A stretch of 64,000 nt of DNA from Pseudomonas sp. AOB-7 (GCF_003696305.1 NZ_RFFK01000005.1:248001-312000); one strand, 5' to 3'. Shown: positions 44,316-56,511, numbered from the stretch's first letter. A program made the numbers and translations. The notes: a model not told the origin generated them from the letters alone.

Positions 44316-45432
44316 GGGCCACCTCCACTGCCGCAGCGCGGCGGCCGGCCCACCACAGGCTCAATTGTTCCCAGTACAGCAGCAGCACACCGATCGCCAG
44401 GAAGATGCCATGCACCCACCACAGCCCCAGCCCGGGCGGCAGCTTGCCCTTGTCCAGCGCGCCGCGGGCAGCGATCAGCAGACCCAGATAGGCCATATAC
44501 AGGAAGATTGCCGGCAACAGCTTGAGGAAGCGCCCCTGGCGCGGGTTGACCTTCGACAGCGGTACCGCCAGCAGGGTGACCACGAACACCAGCAGCGGAA
44601 TCGACAGGCGCCACTGCAGTTCGGCCTGCAGGCGCGGATCATCGCTGCCCAGCAGCTCGCGGGTCGGCATCGCCTCGCGCTCGCTGGCCTCGATGGCCAC
44701 CTCCGGCTTGGGCAGCAGCACGCCGTAGGTGTCGTACTGGATGGCGCGGTAATCGGCTTCGCCCGGCTCGCCGTCGTAGCGGTAGCCGTTCTCCAGGATC
44801 AGGTAGCGACTGCCGTCGGCCTGGATTTCCTGGCGCCCGCTCTCGGCCACCAGCACGGTGATGCCGCGTTCGGATCGACCGTCGGCGGAGAAGCGCTTCT
44901 CCGACATGAACACCCCGCGCAACTCGCTGCGGTCGGCCGACAGCTCCTGCGAATAGGTCACCCGCGAGCCGTCCTTCATCGACTGGAAGCGCCCCGGCAC
45001 CAGGGTGTCCAGCTCGGTCAGGGCATCCTGTTCGTTGAGAATGCGCGACACCTCGGCCACGCCCTGCGGCGCCAGGCCCATGCTCAACCAGCCGGCCAGC
45101 AGGGCGACGATCAGCGCCGGCGCCATGCTGTAGGCGGTCAGCCGCTGCTGGCTGACGCCGGTGGCCGAGAGCACGGTCATTTCGCTGTCGAGATAGAGAC
45201 GGCCATAGGCCAGGAGGAAACCGAGGAACAGGCCCAACGGCAGGATCAGCTGGAGGAAGCCGGGAATCCGGTACCCCATGATCAGAAACAGCACGCCGGG
45301 ATCAAGCGCCCCCTGCGCGGCCTGCGCCAGGTACTTGATGAAACGGCCGCTCATGATGATCACCAGCAGCACGGCGCTCACCGCACTGAGGGTTACCAGC
45401 ACTTCGCGGGACAGATAACGGAAGACGATCAA
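44308..45432 (-). CDS. lptF: LPS export permease LptF
   Basis: Partner of LptG with the same architecture; 374 residues. It has DSEMTVLSATGVSQQRL in the coupling-helix region. The start codon is TTG, giving IVFRYLSREVLVTLSAV after the initiator, which is exactly where Pseudomonas homologues begin. It is divergent from pepA with a 141-bp gap. Confidence 0.95.
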   Translation of the reverse strand: MIVFRYLSREVLVTLSAVSAVLLVIIMSGRFIKYLAQAAQGALDPGVLFLIMGYRIPGFLQLILPLGLFLGFLLAYGRLYLDSEMTVLSATGVSQQRLTAYSMAPALIVALLAGWLSMGLAPQGVAEVSRILNEQDALTELDTLVPGRFQSMKDGSRVTYSQELSADRSELRGVFMSEKRFSADGRSERGITVLVAESGRQEIQADGSRYLILENGYRYDGEPGEADYRAIQYDTYGVLLPKPEVAIEASEREAMPTRELLGSDDPRLQAELQWRLSIPLLVFVVTLLAVPLSKVNPRQGRFLKLLPAIFLYMAYLGLLIAARGALDKGKLPPGLGLWWVHGIFLAIGVLLLYWEQLSLWWAGRRAAAVEVAHG

Positions 45433-45480
45433 ACCGGACGCTCCAGGGTTGTCAGGCTCGGGCGCGAACGCTCACACTAG

Positions 45481-47090
<1,610 letters not shown>

Positions 47091-47183
47091 GCGCAGCGCT
47101 CCGCCCGGCGGCCTGAAGCCAAGGCCGCCGAGCACATTGGCGACTCAAGCCCCCTGCCACCCATAGCGTTCAACGAGCCCCTC

Positions 47184-47600
47184 ATGCGTATCGAGTTCTA
47201 CGTCCTCTCCTCCAGCGACGCCGAAGGCCGCCTGCGCGCCGCCTGCCAACTGGCGCTGAAGGCCTGGAGCGCCGGCCTGCCGGTGTTTGTCCGCGGCGGC
47301 GACGCGGCGCAGTGCGAGGCGCTGGACCAGTTGCTGTGGGCGTTCAAGGCCGAGCGCTTCGTGCCCCACGACCTGCACCGCGACGCGCCGCAGTCGCCGG
47401 TGACCCTGGGCCTGGACGAGGCGCCGGGCTTCGAGCAGGGCGTGCTGATCAACCTCGGCAGCAGCCTGTCGCCGCATGTCGAACGCTTCGCGCGGATCAT
47501 CGAGATCGTCAACCAGCAGCCGGATCTACTCGACGCCTGTCGCGAGAATTTCCGTACCTATCGCCAGCGCGGGTATGATCCCAAGCGCGTAGAACTGTAA
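47184..47600 (+). CDS. holC: DNA polymerase III chi subunit
   Basis: Clamp-loader accessory protein that links the replisome to single-strand-binding protein. The 138-residue protein has the family's VLSSSDAEGRLRAACQLALKA, VFVRGGD and LINLGSSLSP. The pepA-holC-valS order is conserved in gammaproteobacteria. Confidence 0.95.
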   Translation: MRIEFYVLSSSDAEGRLRAACQLALKAWSAGLPVFVRGGDAAQCEALDQLLWAFKAERFVPHDLHRDAPQSPVTLGLDEAPGFEQGVLINLGSSLSPHVERFARIIEIVNQQPDLLDACRENFRTYRQRGYDPKRVEL

Positions 47601-47613
47601 AGCGCGTCGCCCC

Positions 47614-48030
47614 ATGGACAAGCCCCCGCACAAGCCGACCCAACTGCTCAACGACCTCGAGTCGATCCGCGAACTGCTGGGCGACGAAAGCCTCGAGCCG
47701 CCGCTGCTGATCGATTCGCTCGACCCGGACAGCATCCCGGTGCTCTCCGATATCGTCAGCGCGCCGCCCGGCCCGCCGCCACCCTTCAATATCGCCCCGC
47801 CGCCCAGCGGCCCGTCGGCCGCTGCCAGCAGCGCCACGCTGCGCGCCAGCCTGGAGCCGCGCCTGCAAGACAGCGCCCGCGACCTGCAGCGCCTGGACGG
47901 CGAACTGCGCGCCGCTGCGCAACTGATCCTGCAGGACGTGATCGACGATTTCGTGCCGCAGATCGAGGCCGAACTCAAGCGCCGCCTGGAAGCCCGCCTG
48001 CCGCGCCTGCTACCGCCGCGCAAACCCTGA
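47614..48030 (+). CDS. Small conserved protein between holC and valS, function unknown
   Basis: A 138-residue cytoplasmic-looking protein. The N-terminal 45 residues are acidic ([19 protein letters not shown]). A Pro-rich linker follows ([17 protein letters not shown], about 51-68). The C-terminal 55 residues form a likely amphipathic helix with basic end. It starts 13 bases after holC and reads in the same direction, so it is probably cotranscribed. I recognise it only as a Pseudomonas hypothetical. A replication role is a guess from position alone. Confidence 0.8.
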   Translation: MDKPPHKPTQLLNDLESIRELLGDESLEPPLLIDSLDPDSIPVLSDIVSAPPGPPPPFNIAPPPSGPSAAASSATLRASLEPRLQDSARDLQRLDGELRAAAQLILQDVIDDFVPQIEAELKRRLEARLPRLLPPRKP

Positions 48031-48157
48031 CCTGCCCCTAACGCCTCTGGCGCGGCCCCCGCTACCGCTCGCTGACGCGCTGCCCTTACGCCGCAAGGCC
48101 CATCCCCGTTATACTTGCCGGCTTTTCCGATCAGCCGTCACAAGGGTCCCGCCGCGC

Positions 48158-50989
48158 ATGGACAAGACCTACCAGCCGCACGCCATCGAATCCAACTGGT
48201 ACCAGACCTGGGAGCAGAACAACTACTTCGCCCCACAGGGTAGCGGTGAGCCGTACTGCATCATGATCCCGCCGCCGAACGTCACCGGCAGCCTGCACAT
48301 GGGCCACGGCTTCAACAACTCGATCATGGACTGCCTGATCCGCTTCCGCCGCATGCAGGGCCGCAACACCCTGTGGCAGCCGGGCACCGACCACGCCGGC
48401 ATCGCCACCCAGATGGTGGTGGAGCGCCAGCTGGCCGCGCAGGGCATCGGTCGTCACGACCTGGGCCGCGAGAAGTTCCTGGAGAAGGTCTGGGAGTGGA
48501 AGGAACAGTCCGGCGGCACCATCACCCGGCAGATCCGCCGCCTGGGCTCGTCGGTGGACTGGTCGCGCGAGCGCTTCACCATGGACGAGGGCCTGTCCGA
48601 AGCCGTTAAAGAGGCCTTCGTGCGCCTGCACCAGGATGGTCTGATCTACCGCGGCAAGCGCCTGGTCAACTGGGACACCAAGTTCCACACCGCCATTTCC
48701 GACCTCGAAGTGGAAAACCACGACGAGAAGGGCCACCTGTGGAACCTGCGCTACCCGCTGGCCGACGGCAAGAAGACCGCCGACGGCAAGGATCATCTGA
48801 TCGTCGCCACCACCCGCCCGGAAACCATGCTCGGCGACGCCGCCGTGGCCGTGCACCCGGAGGACGAGCGCTATAAAGCCCTGATCGGCAGCTTCGTCGA
48901 ACTGCCGCTGGTGGGCCGGCGCATCCCCATCATCGCCGACGACTACTGCGACCCCGAGTTCGGTACCGGCTGCGTGAAGATCACCCCGGCGCACGACTTC
49001 AACGACTATGAAGTCGGCAAGCGCCACTACCTGCCGCTGATCAATATCTTCGATGCCGACGCCGCCGTGCTGGCGCGCGCCCAGGTGTTCAATATCGACG
49101 GTAGCGTCAACACCGAGGTGGACGGCAGCCTGCCGGCCGAATACGCCGGCCTGGACCGCTTCGAGGCGCGCAAGCGCATCGTCGCCGCCTTCGAAGCCGC
49201 AGGCCTCTTGGAGAAGATCGAAGACCACGCGCTGAAAGTGCCGAAGGGCGACCGCTCCGGCACCGTGATCGAGCCCTGGCTGACCGACCAGTGGTACGTC
49301 TCCACCAAGCCTCTGGCCGAGAAGGCCATCGCCGTGGTCGAGAGCGGCGAGATCCAGTTCGTGCCCAAGCAGTACGAGAACATGTACTTCAGCTGGATGC
49401 GCGACATCCAGGACTGGTGCATCAGCCGTCAGCTGTGGTGGGGCCACCGCATCCCGGCCTGGTACGACGAGGCCGGCAACGTCTACGTCGGCCGCGACGA
49501 GGCGGAGGTGCGCGCCAAGCACAACCTCGGCGATGCCGCCCTGCGCCAGGACGAGGACGTGCTGGACACCTGGTTCAGCTCCGGCCTGTGGACCTTCTCC
49601 ACCCTCGGCTGGCCCGAGCAGACCGATTTCCTCAAGACCTTCCACCCCACGGACGTGCTGGTCACCGGCTTCGACATCATCTTCTTCTGGGTCGCCCGGA
49701 TGATCATGCTGTCGACCCACCTGACCGGGCAGATCCCGTTCAAGACCGTGTACGTGCACGGCCTGGTGCGCGACGGCCAGGGGCAGAAGATGTCCAAGTC
49801 CAAGGGCAACGTGCTCGACCCGCTGGACATAGTCGACGGCATCAGCCTGGACGAGCTGCTGGAAAAACGCACCAGCGGCATGATGCAGCCCAAGCTGGCC
49901 GAGAAGATCGCCAAGCAGACCCGCGCCGAATTCCCCGAAGGCATCGCCGCCTACGGCACCGACGCCCTGCGCTTCACCAACCTGGCGCTGGCCTCCACCG
50001 GCCGCGACATCAAGTTCGACATGGGCCGCGTCGAGGGCTACCGCAACTTCTGCAACAAGCTGTGGAACGCCGCCAACTTCGTCATCGAGAACACCGATGG
50101 CCAGGACACCGGCGTCAACGGCGAGCCAGTGGATCTGTCGCCGGTCGACCGCTGGATCATCTCCGCCCTGCAGCGCTGCGAGCAGGACGTGACCCGCCAC
50201 CTCGACGCCTTCCGCTTCGACATGGCGGCACAAGCCTTGTATGAGTTCATCTGGGACGAGTACTGCGCCTGGTACCTGGAACTGGTCAAGCCGGTGCTGT
50301 GGGACGAGAACGCCCCGATCGAGCGCCAGCGCGGCACCCGTCGCACCCTGGTGCGCGTGCTGGAAGTGATCCTGCGCCTGGCTCATCCGTTCATGCCCTT
50401 CATCACCGAAGAAATCTGGCAGCGCATCAAGGCCCTGGCTGGCAAGGACGGCGCCACCCTGATGCTGCAGCCCTGGCCGGTCGCCGCCGAGGAGCGCATC
50501 GACGCCGCCGCCGAGGCCGATATCGAGTGGGTCAAGCAGCTGATGCTCGGCGTGCGCCAGATCCGTGGCGAGATGAAGATCTCCATGGCCAAGCGCATCG
50601 ACATCATCGTGCAAAACGCCGCGGCCTCCGACCTGCGCCGCCTGGCCGACTTCGAGCCGCTGCTGAACAAGCTGGCCAAGCTGGAATCGGTGCGTGTACT
50701 GGCCGCCGGTGAAGAGGCGCCGATGTCCGCCACCGCCCTGGTCGGCGAGATGCAGGTGCTGGTGCCGATGGCCGGGCTGATCGACAAGGACGCCGAGCTG
50801 GCGCGCCTGGACAAGGAAATCGCCCGCCTGCAGGGCGAAGTGCAGCGCGTCGGCGGCAAGCTCGCCAACGAGGGCTTCGTCGCCAAGGCGCCGGCCGAAG
50901 TGCTGGACAAGGAACGCGCCAAGCTGGCCGAGGCCGAACAGGCGCTGAGCAAGCTGGTGGAGCAGCGCGGCAAGATCGCCGCGCTCTGA
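48158..50989 (+). CDS. valS: Valyl-tRNA synthetase
   Basis: Class I synthetase of 943 residues. HIGH is HMGH at 47-50 in [18 protein letters not shown] is at 544-548. The CP1 editing domain ([11 protein letters not shown]) lies between them. The anticodon domain ([16 protein letters not shown]) and the C-terminal coiled-coil arm ([20 protein letters not shown]) follow. A terminator lies 22 bases after the stop. Confidence 0.98.
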   Translation: MDKTYQPHAIESNWYQTWEQNNYFAPQGSGEPYCIMIPPPNVTGSLHMGHGFNNSIMDCLIRFRRMQGRNTLWQPGTDHAGIATQMVVERQLAAQGIGRHDLGREKFLEKVWEWKEQSGGTITRQIRRLGSSVDWSRERFTMDEGLSEAVKEAFVRLHQDGLIYRGKRLVNWDTKFHTAISDLEVENHDEKGHLWNLRYPLADGKKTADGKDHLIVATTRPETMLGDAAVAVHPEDERYKALIGSFVELPLVGRRIPIIADDYCDPEFGTGCVKITPAHDFNDYEVGKRHYLPLINIFDADAAVLARAQVFNIDGSVNTEVDGSLPAEYAGLDRFEARKRIVAAFEAAGLLEKIEDHALKVPKGDRSGTVIEPWLTDQWYVSTKPLAEKAIAVVESGEIQFVPKQYENMYFSWMRDIQDWCISRQLWWGHRIPAWYDEAGNVYVGRDEAEVRAKHNLGDAALRQDEDVLDTWFSSGLWTFSTLGWPEQTDFLKTFHPTDVLVTGFDIIFFWVARMIMLSTHLTGQIPFKTVYVHGLVRDGQGQKMSKSKGNVLDPLDIVDGISLDELLEKRTSGMMQPKLAEKIAKQTRAEFPEGIAAYGTDALRFTNLALASTGRDIKFDMGRVEGYRNFCNKLWNAANFVIENTDGQDTGVNGEPVDLSPVDRWIISALQRCEQDVTRHLDAFRFDMAAQALYEFIWDEYCAWYLELVKPVLWDENAPIERQRGTRRTLVRVLEVILRLAHPFMPFITEEIWQRIKALAGKDGATLMLQPWPVAAEERIDAAAEADIEWVKQLMLGVRQIRGEMKISMAKRIDIIVQNAAASDLRRLADFEPLLNKLAKLESVRVLAAGEEAPMSATALVGEMQVLVPMAGLIDKDAELARLDKEIARLQGEVQRVGGKLANEGFVAKAPAEVLDKERAKLAEAEQALSKLVEQRGKIAAL

Positions 50990-51010
50990 TCCCTGCGCAA
51001 TACCCACAGG

Positions 51011-51043
51011 CCCGCGCCCTAACCGGCGCGGGTTTTGTTTTTT
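51011..51043 (+). terminator. Rho-independent terminator of valS
   Basis: CCCGCGCC and GGCGCGGG around CTAACC, followed by TTTTGTTTTTT. Confidence 0.93.
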
Positions 51044-51092
51044 CCGCAGAGGCCCGACTCGGCCTCCGTTTCATCGATTGACCGGTACACCC

Positions 51093-52523
51093 ATGACTGC
51101 CCGCTCCCCTTCCCTACTCGACGCGCTGCTGCCGATCGGCGTGCTGGTGCTGCTGCTCGGCCTTTCCGTCTACCTGTTCGGCGACGGCTCCTCCAGCGGG
51201 CCGAACCAGATCGCCCTGATGAGCGCCGCCTTCGTCGCCGGCCTGGTCGGCCTGAAGAACGGCCTGCGCTGGGCCGAGATCGAGGAAGGCATACTCGCCG
51301 GCATCCATATGGCGATGAAGGCCAACCTGATCCTGCTGGCGGTCGGCGCGCTGATCGGCACCTGGATTCTCGCCGGCACCGTGCCGACCATGATCTGGCT
51401 CGGCCTCAAGCTGATCAGCGCCGAGTACTTCTACCTCACCAGTTGCCTGATCTGCGCGCTCACCGCGCTGTCGATCGGCAGCTCCTGGACGGTGGCCGGC
51501 ACCCTCGGCATCGGCCTGATGGGCGTGGCCGCGGGCCTGGGCCTGGATCCGGCGATCACCGCGGGGGCGATCATTTCCGGCGCCTATTTCGGCGACAAGC
51601 TGTCGCCGCTGTCGGACACCACCAACCTGGCCCCGGCCGCCGCCGGCGCCGAGCTGTTCGCGCATATCCGCAACATGCTGCGCACCACGCTGCCGGCGCT
51701 GCTGATCGCCCTGGCGATCTTCTTCGTGCTCGGCCAGCAGGCCGGCGCCAGCCACGACACCGGGCGCATCGCCGAGGTACTGGCGGCGCTGGAAACGCAG
51801 TTCAGCCTGGGCTGGCACCTGCTGCTGCCGGTGGCCTTTCTGCTGCTGCTCGCGGTGCGCCAGTGGGCGGCCTTTCCCGCGGTGTTTCTCGCCGCCCTGC
51901 TCGGCGCGCTGTTCGCCGTGCTGTTCCAACCCGAAGTGATGAGCCGCCTGGCCGATCCGGCGGCCGGCGCCCTGGCGCCGCTGAAGACGGTATGGAGCGC
52001 GCTGTTCGCCGGCTATCAGTCGGCCAGCGGCAACGCCGAGCTGGACGGCCTGCTGTCCAAGGGCGGTATGGCCAGCATGCTCACCACTGTGTGGCTGATC
52101 ATCTGCGCCATGTGCTTCGGCGGCGTGCTGGAGCGCCTCGGCCTGCTCCAGCGCCTGCTGCACAGCGCGCTGCGCCTGGTACGCAGCGACAGCGGCCTGG
52201 TCGCCAGCACCATCACCACCAGCATCGGCACCAACGCCATCACCGCCGACCAGTACATCGCCCTGGTGCTGCCGGGGCGCATGTACCGCGCCGAGTACGA
52301 GAAACGCGGCCTGCCGCCGACCAGCCTGTCGCGCGCCCTGGAAGACGGCGGCACCCTGACCTCGGTGCTGGTGCCCTGGAACACCTGCGGCGCCTACATG
52401 GCCGCCACCCTCGGCGTGGCCACCCTGAGCTACCTGCCCTACTGCTTCTTCAACCTGATCATGCCGCTGCTGGCCATCGCCCTGGCCTATATCGCGCCGC
52501 CCAGGCCGCAAGCGCTCGACTAG
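51093..52523 (+). CDS. nhaC: Na+/H+ antiporter, NhaC family
   Basis: Predicted inner-membrane Na+/H+ exchanger, 476 residues with about 11-12 helices. Family segments include SIGSSWTVAGTLGIGLMGVA, ISGAYFGDKLSPLSDTTNLAP and TTSIGTNAITADQYIAL. The ATG at 51093 was preferred over an in-frame TTG five codons earlier; neither has a strong ribosome-binding site. Substrate could also be another cation or malate/lactate as in some NhaC relatives. nhaD follows after 194 bases. Confidence 0.88.
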   Translation: MTARSPSLLDALLPIGVLVLLLGLSVYLFGDGSSSGPNQIALMSAAFVAGLVGLKNGLRWAEIEEGILAGIHMAMKANLILLAVGALIGTWILAGTVPTMIWLGLKLISAEYFYLTSCLICALTALSIGSSWTVAGTLGIGLMGVAAGLGLDPAITAGAIISGAYFGDKLSPLSDTTNLAPAAAGAELFAHIRNMLRTTLPALLIALAIFFVLGQQAGASHDTGRIAEVLAALETQFSLGWHLLLPVAFLLLLAVRQWAAFPAVFLAALLGALFAVLFQPEVMSRLADPAAGALAPLKTVWSALFAGYQSASGNAELDGLLSKGGMASMLTTVWLIICAMCFGGVLERLGLLQRLLHSALRLVRSDSGLVASTITTSIGTNAITADQYIALVLPGRMYRAEYEKRGLPPTSLSRALEDGGTLTSVLVPWNTCGAYMAATLGVATLSYLPYCFFNLIMPLLAIALAYIAPPRPQALD

Positions 52524-52717
52524 GCATCCGCGCTAGCCACCGGGGCGACCGCCGCGCCGTCCCGGGACTCCTCATCAGGTCGCAAAACGCTGCTGCTGTT
52601 TGCCCCTTTTCGCCATAAAAGCCTTCCCTTTTTCCAATTGATTCAGGCATCTTCAGCCGCCTGGCTACAGCCTCCGGCACCTCCCGACCAATAAAAATCA
52701 GAACGGAACCCCCGAAC
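52524..52717 (+). other. 5' region of nhaD
   Basis: 194 bases with visibly lower GC than the flanking genes and several A/T runs (CCATAAAAGCC, CCCTTTTTCC, CCAATAAAAATC). No ORF or terminator is clear. It presumably holds the nhaD promoter and leader. I could not match a known ion riboswitch by eye. Confidence 0.4.
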
Positions 52718-54094
52718 ATGTATGCGTTGATGGCACTCGTCTTTGTCCTCGGCTACCTGTGCATCGCACTGGAGCACCCGTTAAAGATCGACAAGGCGGC
52801 CTCCGCGCTGCTCACCGCCGTGGTCGCCTGGACCATCCTGGTACTGGGCGCCGACAGCATCCTGCCGCTGCTGGGCACCGGCACCGCCGGCGCCAGCACC
52901 AACACCAATCACGTGGTCGAGGAACTGCGCCACCACCTGGGCGAGATCTCCGAGATCCTGTTCTTCCTCATGGGCGCCATGACCATAGTCGAGCTGATCG
53001 ACGCCCACGAAGGCTTCAAGGTGATCACCGACCGCATCCGCACCACCAAGCGCGTGCACCTGCTGTGGCTGGTGGGGCTGATCACCTTCTTCCTCTCCGC
53101 CGCGCTGGACAACCTGGCCACCACCATCGTGATGATCTCGCTGCTGCGCAAGCTGATCGCCGACCAGCACGAGCGCTGGTTCTACGCCGGCATCGTGGTG
53201 ATCGCCGCCAACTCCGGCGGCGCCTGGTCGCCCATCGGCGACGTCACCACCACCATGCTGTGGATCGGCGAGCAGGTCACCGCCACCGGCATCATCGCCA
53301 AGCTGTTTCTGCCCAGCCTGGTCTGCCTGCTGGTGCCGCTGATCCTCATGAGCTTCGTGCTCAAGGGCGAGGTCACCCCGCCGCGGCTCAAGGAAAGCGC
53401 CGAAAGCCGTCGCGACCCGACCACCCCGTTCGAGCGCAACCTGGTGTTCTGCTTAGGGCTAGGCGCGCTGATCTTCGTCCCGGTGTTCAAGACCATCACC
53501 CACCTGCCGCCGTACATGGGCATCCTCTTCGGCCTCGGCCTGCTGTGGGTGACCACCGAAATCATCCACCGCAGCAAGAACAGCGAGGACAAGGACCCGC
53601 TGTCGGTGGTCGGCGTGCTGCGCCGCATCGACATCACCAGCGTGCTGTTCTTCCTCGGCATCCTGCTGGCGGTGTCCGCGCTGTCCAGCGCCGGCCACCT
53701 GATCCAGGTCGCCACCTACCTCAAGGACAGCCTGGGCAACGTCTACAGCATCGCCATCTCCATCGGCATGCTGTCGGCGGTGGTGGACAACGTGCCGATG
53801 GTCGCCGGTGCGATGAAGATGTACCCGCTGGTCAGCCCGGAAACCCTGGCCACCGCCGCCGCCAGCGAACTGCCCTGGCTGCGCAACTTCGTGGTCAACG
53901 GCAACTTCTGGGAAATGCTCGCCTACTGCGCCGGCACCGGCGGCAGCTGCCTGATCATCGGTTCGGCGGCCGGGGTGGCCGCCATGGGCATGGAGAAGAT
54001 CAACTTCATCTGGTACCTGAAGAAGATCACCGGCCTGGCCTTTATCGGCTACCTGGCCGGCGCCGCCACCTATATCGCCATCGCCAGCCTGTAA
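52718..54094 (+). CDS. nhaD: Na+/H+ antiporter NhaD
   Basis: Ion-transporter-superfamily antiporter active at alkaline pH in Vibrio and Alkalimonas; 458 residues and about 12 helices. Family marks include ALDNLATTIVMISLL and NSGGAWSPIGDVTTTMLW, and the mirrored VVDNVPMVAGAMKM and GTGGSCLIIGSAAGVAAMG in the second half, consistent with an inverted-repeat fold. A winged-helix gene follows after 15 bases. Confidence 0.92.
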   Translation: MYALMALVFVLGYLCIALEHPLKIDKAASALLTAVVAWTILVLGADSILPLLGTGTAGASTNTNHVVEELRHHLGEISEILFFLMGAMTIVELIDAHEGFKVITDRIRTTKRVHLLWLVGLITFFLSAALDNLATTIVMISLLRKLIADQHERWFYAGIVVIAANSGGAWSPIGDVTTTMLWIGEQVTATGIIAKLFLPSLVCLLVPLILMSFVLKGEVTPPRLKESAESRRDPTTPFERNLVFCLGLGALIFVPVFKTITHLPPYMGILFGLGLLWVTTEIIHRSKNSEDKDPLSVVGVLRRIDITSVLFFLGILLAVSALSSAGHLIQVATYLKDSLGNVYSIAISIGMLSAVVDNVPMVAGAMKMYPLVSPETLATAAASELPWLRNFVVNGNFWEMLAYCAGTGGSCLIIGSAAGVAAMGMEKINFIWYLKKITGLAFIGYLAGAATYIAIASL

Positions 54095-54109
54095 CAGGGA
54101 GCGCCGCAC

Positions 54110-54406
54110 ATGGACGTGAGCAAGACCCGCACCAGCTTCTACCGCCGCCTCTACGTCGCCTGGCTGATCGACAGCGGCCAGGCCACCAGCGTGCCGGCGC
54201 TGATGGCCGCCACCGGCATGCCACGGCGCACCGCCCAGGACACCCTGGCGGCGCTGGCCGAACTGGATATCGACTGCCAGTTCGAGCAGAACGCGGGCGA
54301 GCGCAACAACGCCGGGCACTACCTGATCCGCGACTGGGGCCCCTTCGACAAGCGCTGGATCGCCGCTAACCTGCAACAGATCAAGACCACCCTCGGTTAT
54401 CCCTGA
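54110..54406 (+). CDS. Small winged-helix protein downstream of nhaD
   Basis: A 98-residue protein with one predicted winged helix-turn-helix. ATSVPALMAATGMPRRTAQDTLAAL fits the helix-turn-recognition helix (about residues 25-49), followed by a possible wing with YLIRDWGPFDKRW. GGGAG lies before the ATG and the gene is 15 bases after nhaD, so they are probably one transcript. A local regulator of the antiporter genes is plausible by position only. Confidence 0.8.
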   Translation: MDVSKTRTSFYRRLYVAWLIDSGQATSVPALMAATGMPRRTAQDTLAALAELDIDCQFEQNAGERNNAGHYLIRDWGPFDKRWIAANLQQIKTTLGYP

Positions 54407-54426
54407 AATACTCGCCAGCATCTAGA

Positions 54427-54562
54427 GCCTGCTCACAGCCTAGCGAGCTAGGTTCCTGCAAGGCGAAAACAGGAGAGGAGGCGCAGTTTACTTGTGGTAA
54501 ATGAGCACTCCGAGCCTGTTTTCAACGCAGCAGGGCCGACGCGCAGCAGGTTGTGAGCAGGC
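54427..54562. repeat. MITE-like element, copy 2
   Basis: 15-bp terminal inverted repeats with one mismatch (GCCTGCTCACAGCCT and GCCTGCTCACAACCT). An inner inverted repeat pairs GAAAACAGG with CCTGTTTTC. The core GTTTAC-N5-GTAAAT-GAGCA is at 54486-54507. It shares layout and core with 13231-13440 although the outer ends differ. It ends just before the ribosome-binding site of the next gene. Confidence 0.7.
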
Positions 54563-54576
54563 GTTAGGGAGTTGCG

Positions 54577-56406
54577 ATGAATCCGGATCTGCTGTGGGTG
54601 CTGGCCTTGCTGGCCGGCGCCGTCACCCTCTTCGTCATCGGCAAGCCGCGCATGGACGTGGTCGCCCTGCTGGTGCTGGTCGCCCTGCCGCTGAGCGGCG
54701 TGCTCGACCTGCAACAGAGCCTGGCCGGCTTCAGCGACGCCAACGTGATCCTGATCGCCGCGCTGTTCGTCATCGGCGACGGCCTGGTGCGCACCGGCAT
54801 CGCCTACCGTCTCGGCGACTGGCTGGTGGCCAGGGCCGGCAGCAGCGAGACGCGCCTGTTGATCCTGCTGATGCTGACGGTGGCCGGCCTCGGCTCGGTG
54901 ATGAGCTCCACCGGCGTGGTGGCGATCTTCATCCCGGTGGTGCTCGGCGTCGCCGCGCGCCTGCGCATCGCCCCGGCGCGGCTGATGATGCCGCTGGCCT
55001 TCGCCGGGCTGATCAGCGGCATGCTCACCCTGGTGGCCACCCCGCCCAACCTGGTGGTGCACGCCGAACTGCGCCGCGCCGGCCTGGACGGTTTTTCCTT
55101 CTTCGACTTCACCCCCATCGGCCTGGCCGTGCTGCTGCTGGGTATCGGCTACATGCTGCTGGCGCGGCGCTGGCTGGCGCGCAGCGCGGCCGGCAAGGGC
55201 GATGAGCCGCCACGCCTGACCCTCGCCGACCTGGCCGAACGCTACCGCCTGAACGGCCGCGAGCGGCGCCTGCAACTGCGCGCCGACTCGCCGCTGGCCA
55301 ACCAGGTGCTCAACGAGCTGGCGCTGCGCCGCGACTACGGCATCAACGTGATCGCCGTCGAGCGCCGCCGACGCCTGCGCACCCTGCTGCTGGTGGCCAG
55401 CGGCAACACCCAGCTGGAGCCCGGCGACGTGCTGCTGGTGGACATCGCCAGCCCCGCCATCGGCCTGCTCGGCAGCTACCAGGCACTCGGCCTGGAACCC
55501 ATGCCGCTGCCGCACTCCTACTTCAGCCTGCACGCCCACCAGCTGGGCCTGGCCGAGGTGGCGCTGCCGCCGGAGTCGCAGCTGCCGGGCAAGACCATTC
55601 AGGAACTGGGCTTTCGCTCGCGGCACAAGCTCAACGTGGTCGGCCTGCGCCGCCAGGGCCGGGCCCTGGAAGGCCTGCTGGTGGACGAGAAGCTCAAGGC
55701 CTCGGACTGCCTGCTGGTGGCCGGCGAGTGGAAGGACATCCACCGCCTGCAGGCACAGAGCCGCGATTTCCTGGTGCTCAGCCTGCCGGCGGAAGTGGCC
55801 GAGGTGGCGCCGGCCGCGCGCAAGGCACCCTACGCCCTGCTCAGCCTGGCGGTGATGGTGGCGCTGATGGTTTCCGGCCTGGTGCCCAACGTGCTGGCCG
55901 CGCTGATCGCCTGCCTGCTGCTGGGCGCGTTTCGCTGCATCGATCTGGACAGCGCCTACCGCGCCATCCACTGGCCGACGCTGATCCTGATCGTCGGCAT
56001 GCTGCCCTTCGCCCAGGCCCTGCAGCAGACCGGCGGCGTCGAGCTGGCGGTCCAGCTGCTGGTCGGTGGCCTGGGTGGCGCCGGGCCCTACCTGATCCTC
56101 GCCAGCCTGTTCACCCTGACCGCGCTGATCGGCCTGTTCATCTCCAACACCGCCACCGCGGTGCTGATGGCGCCGGTGGCCATCGCCACCGCGCAGGCGC
56201 TGGACGCCTCGCCGCTGCCCTTCGCCATGACCGTGGCGCTGGCCGCCTCGGCGGCGTTCATGACGCCGATCTCCTCGCCGGTCAACACCCTGGTGCTCGG
56301 CCCCGGCCAGTACCGCTTCGGCGACTTCGTGCGCATCGGCGTGCCCTTCACCCTGCTGGTGATGGTCGTCAGCGTGCTGCTGGTACCGCTGATCTTTCCG
56401 CTCTGA
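54577..56406 (+). CDS. SLC13/DASS-type transporter with two RCK_C (TrkA-C) domains
   Basis: A 609-residue inner-membrane transporter. The first half (helices to about residue 205) includes [18 protein letters not shown] and [15 protein letters not shown]. Two soluble TrkA-C-like domains follow (about 215-300 and 305-390; for example [16 protein letters not shown] and [15 protein letters not shown]). The second membrane half has [20 protein letters not shown] and [18 protein letters not shown]. The substrate may be sulfate, a dicarboxylate or Na+-coupled; the sequence does not decide. AGGGAG precedes the ATG, directly after the MITE-like element. Confidence 0.87.
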   Translation: MNPDLLWVLALLAGAVTLFVIGKPRMDVVALLVLVALPLSGVLDLQQSLAGFSDANVILIAALFVIGDGLVRTGIAYRLGDWLVARAGSSETRLLILLMLTVAGLGSVMSSTGVVAIFIPVVLGVAARLRIAPARLMMPLAFAGLISGMLTLVATPPNLVVHAELRRAGLDGFSFFDFTPIGLAVLLLGIGYMLLARRWLARSAAGKGDEPPRLTLADLAERYRLNGRERRLQLRADSPLANQVLNELALRRDYGINVIAVERRRRLRTLLLVASGNTQLEPGDVLLVDIASPAIGLLGSYQALGLEPMPLPHSYFSLHAHQLGLAEVALPPESQLPGKTIQELGFRSRHKLNVVGLRRQGRALEGLLVDEKLKASDCLLVAGEWKDIHRLQAQSRDFLVLSLPAEVAEVAPAARKAPYALLSLAVMVALMVSGLVPNVLAALIACLLLGAFRCIDLDSAYRAIHWPTLILIVGMLPFAQALQQTGGVELAVQLLVGGLGGAGPYLILASLFTLTALIGLFISNTATAVLMAPVAIATAQALDASPLPFAMTVALAASAAFMTPISSPVNTLVLGPGQYRFGDFVRIGVPFTLLVMVVSVLLVPLIFPL

Positions 56407-56465
56407 ACTTGGCCTGGGCGGCCCCGCGACACCCTGCAGGGGCATGCGGTACAGCGTACGCGCCC

Positions 56466-56511
56466 GTAGAAGCGGCTTCAGCCGCGCAGAGGCGCGAGAC
56501 GCCGCGGCTGC
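56466..56511. repeat. GTAGAAGCGGCTTCAGCCGC repeat
   Basis: Begins GTAGAAGCGGCTTCAGCCGC, containing the palindrome GCGGCTTCAGCCGC, and runs to GCCGCGGCTG. This is a frequent Pseudomonas intergenic repeat type. It lies between the SLC13 gene and rlmF. Confidence 0.6.

Noticed and set aside
47614..48030. Assigning the gene after holC as the DNA polymerase III psi subunit
   Set aside because: Position is suggestive, but the Pseudomonas psi protein has been described as a different gene, and no psi-like motif is visible here.
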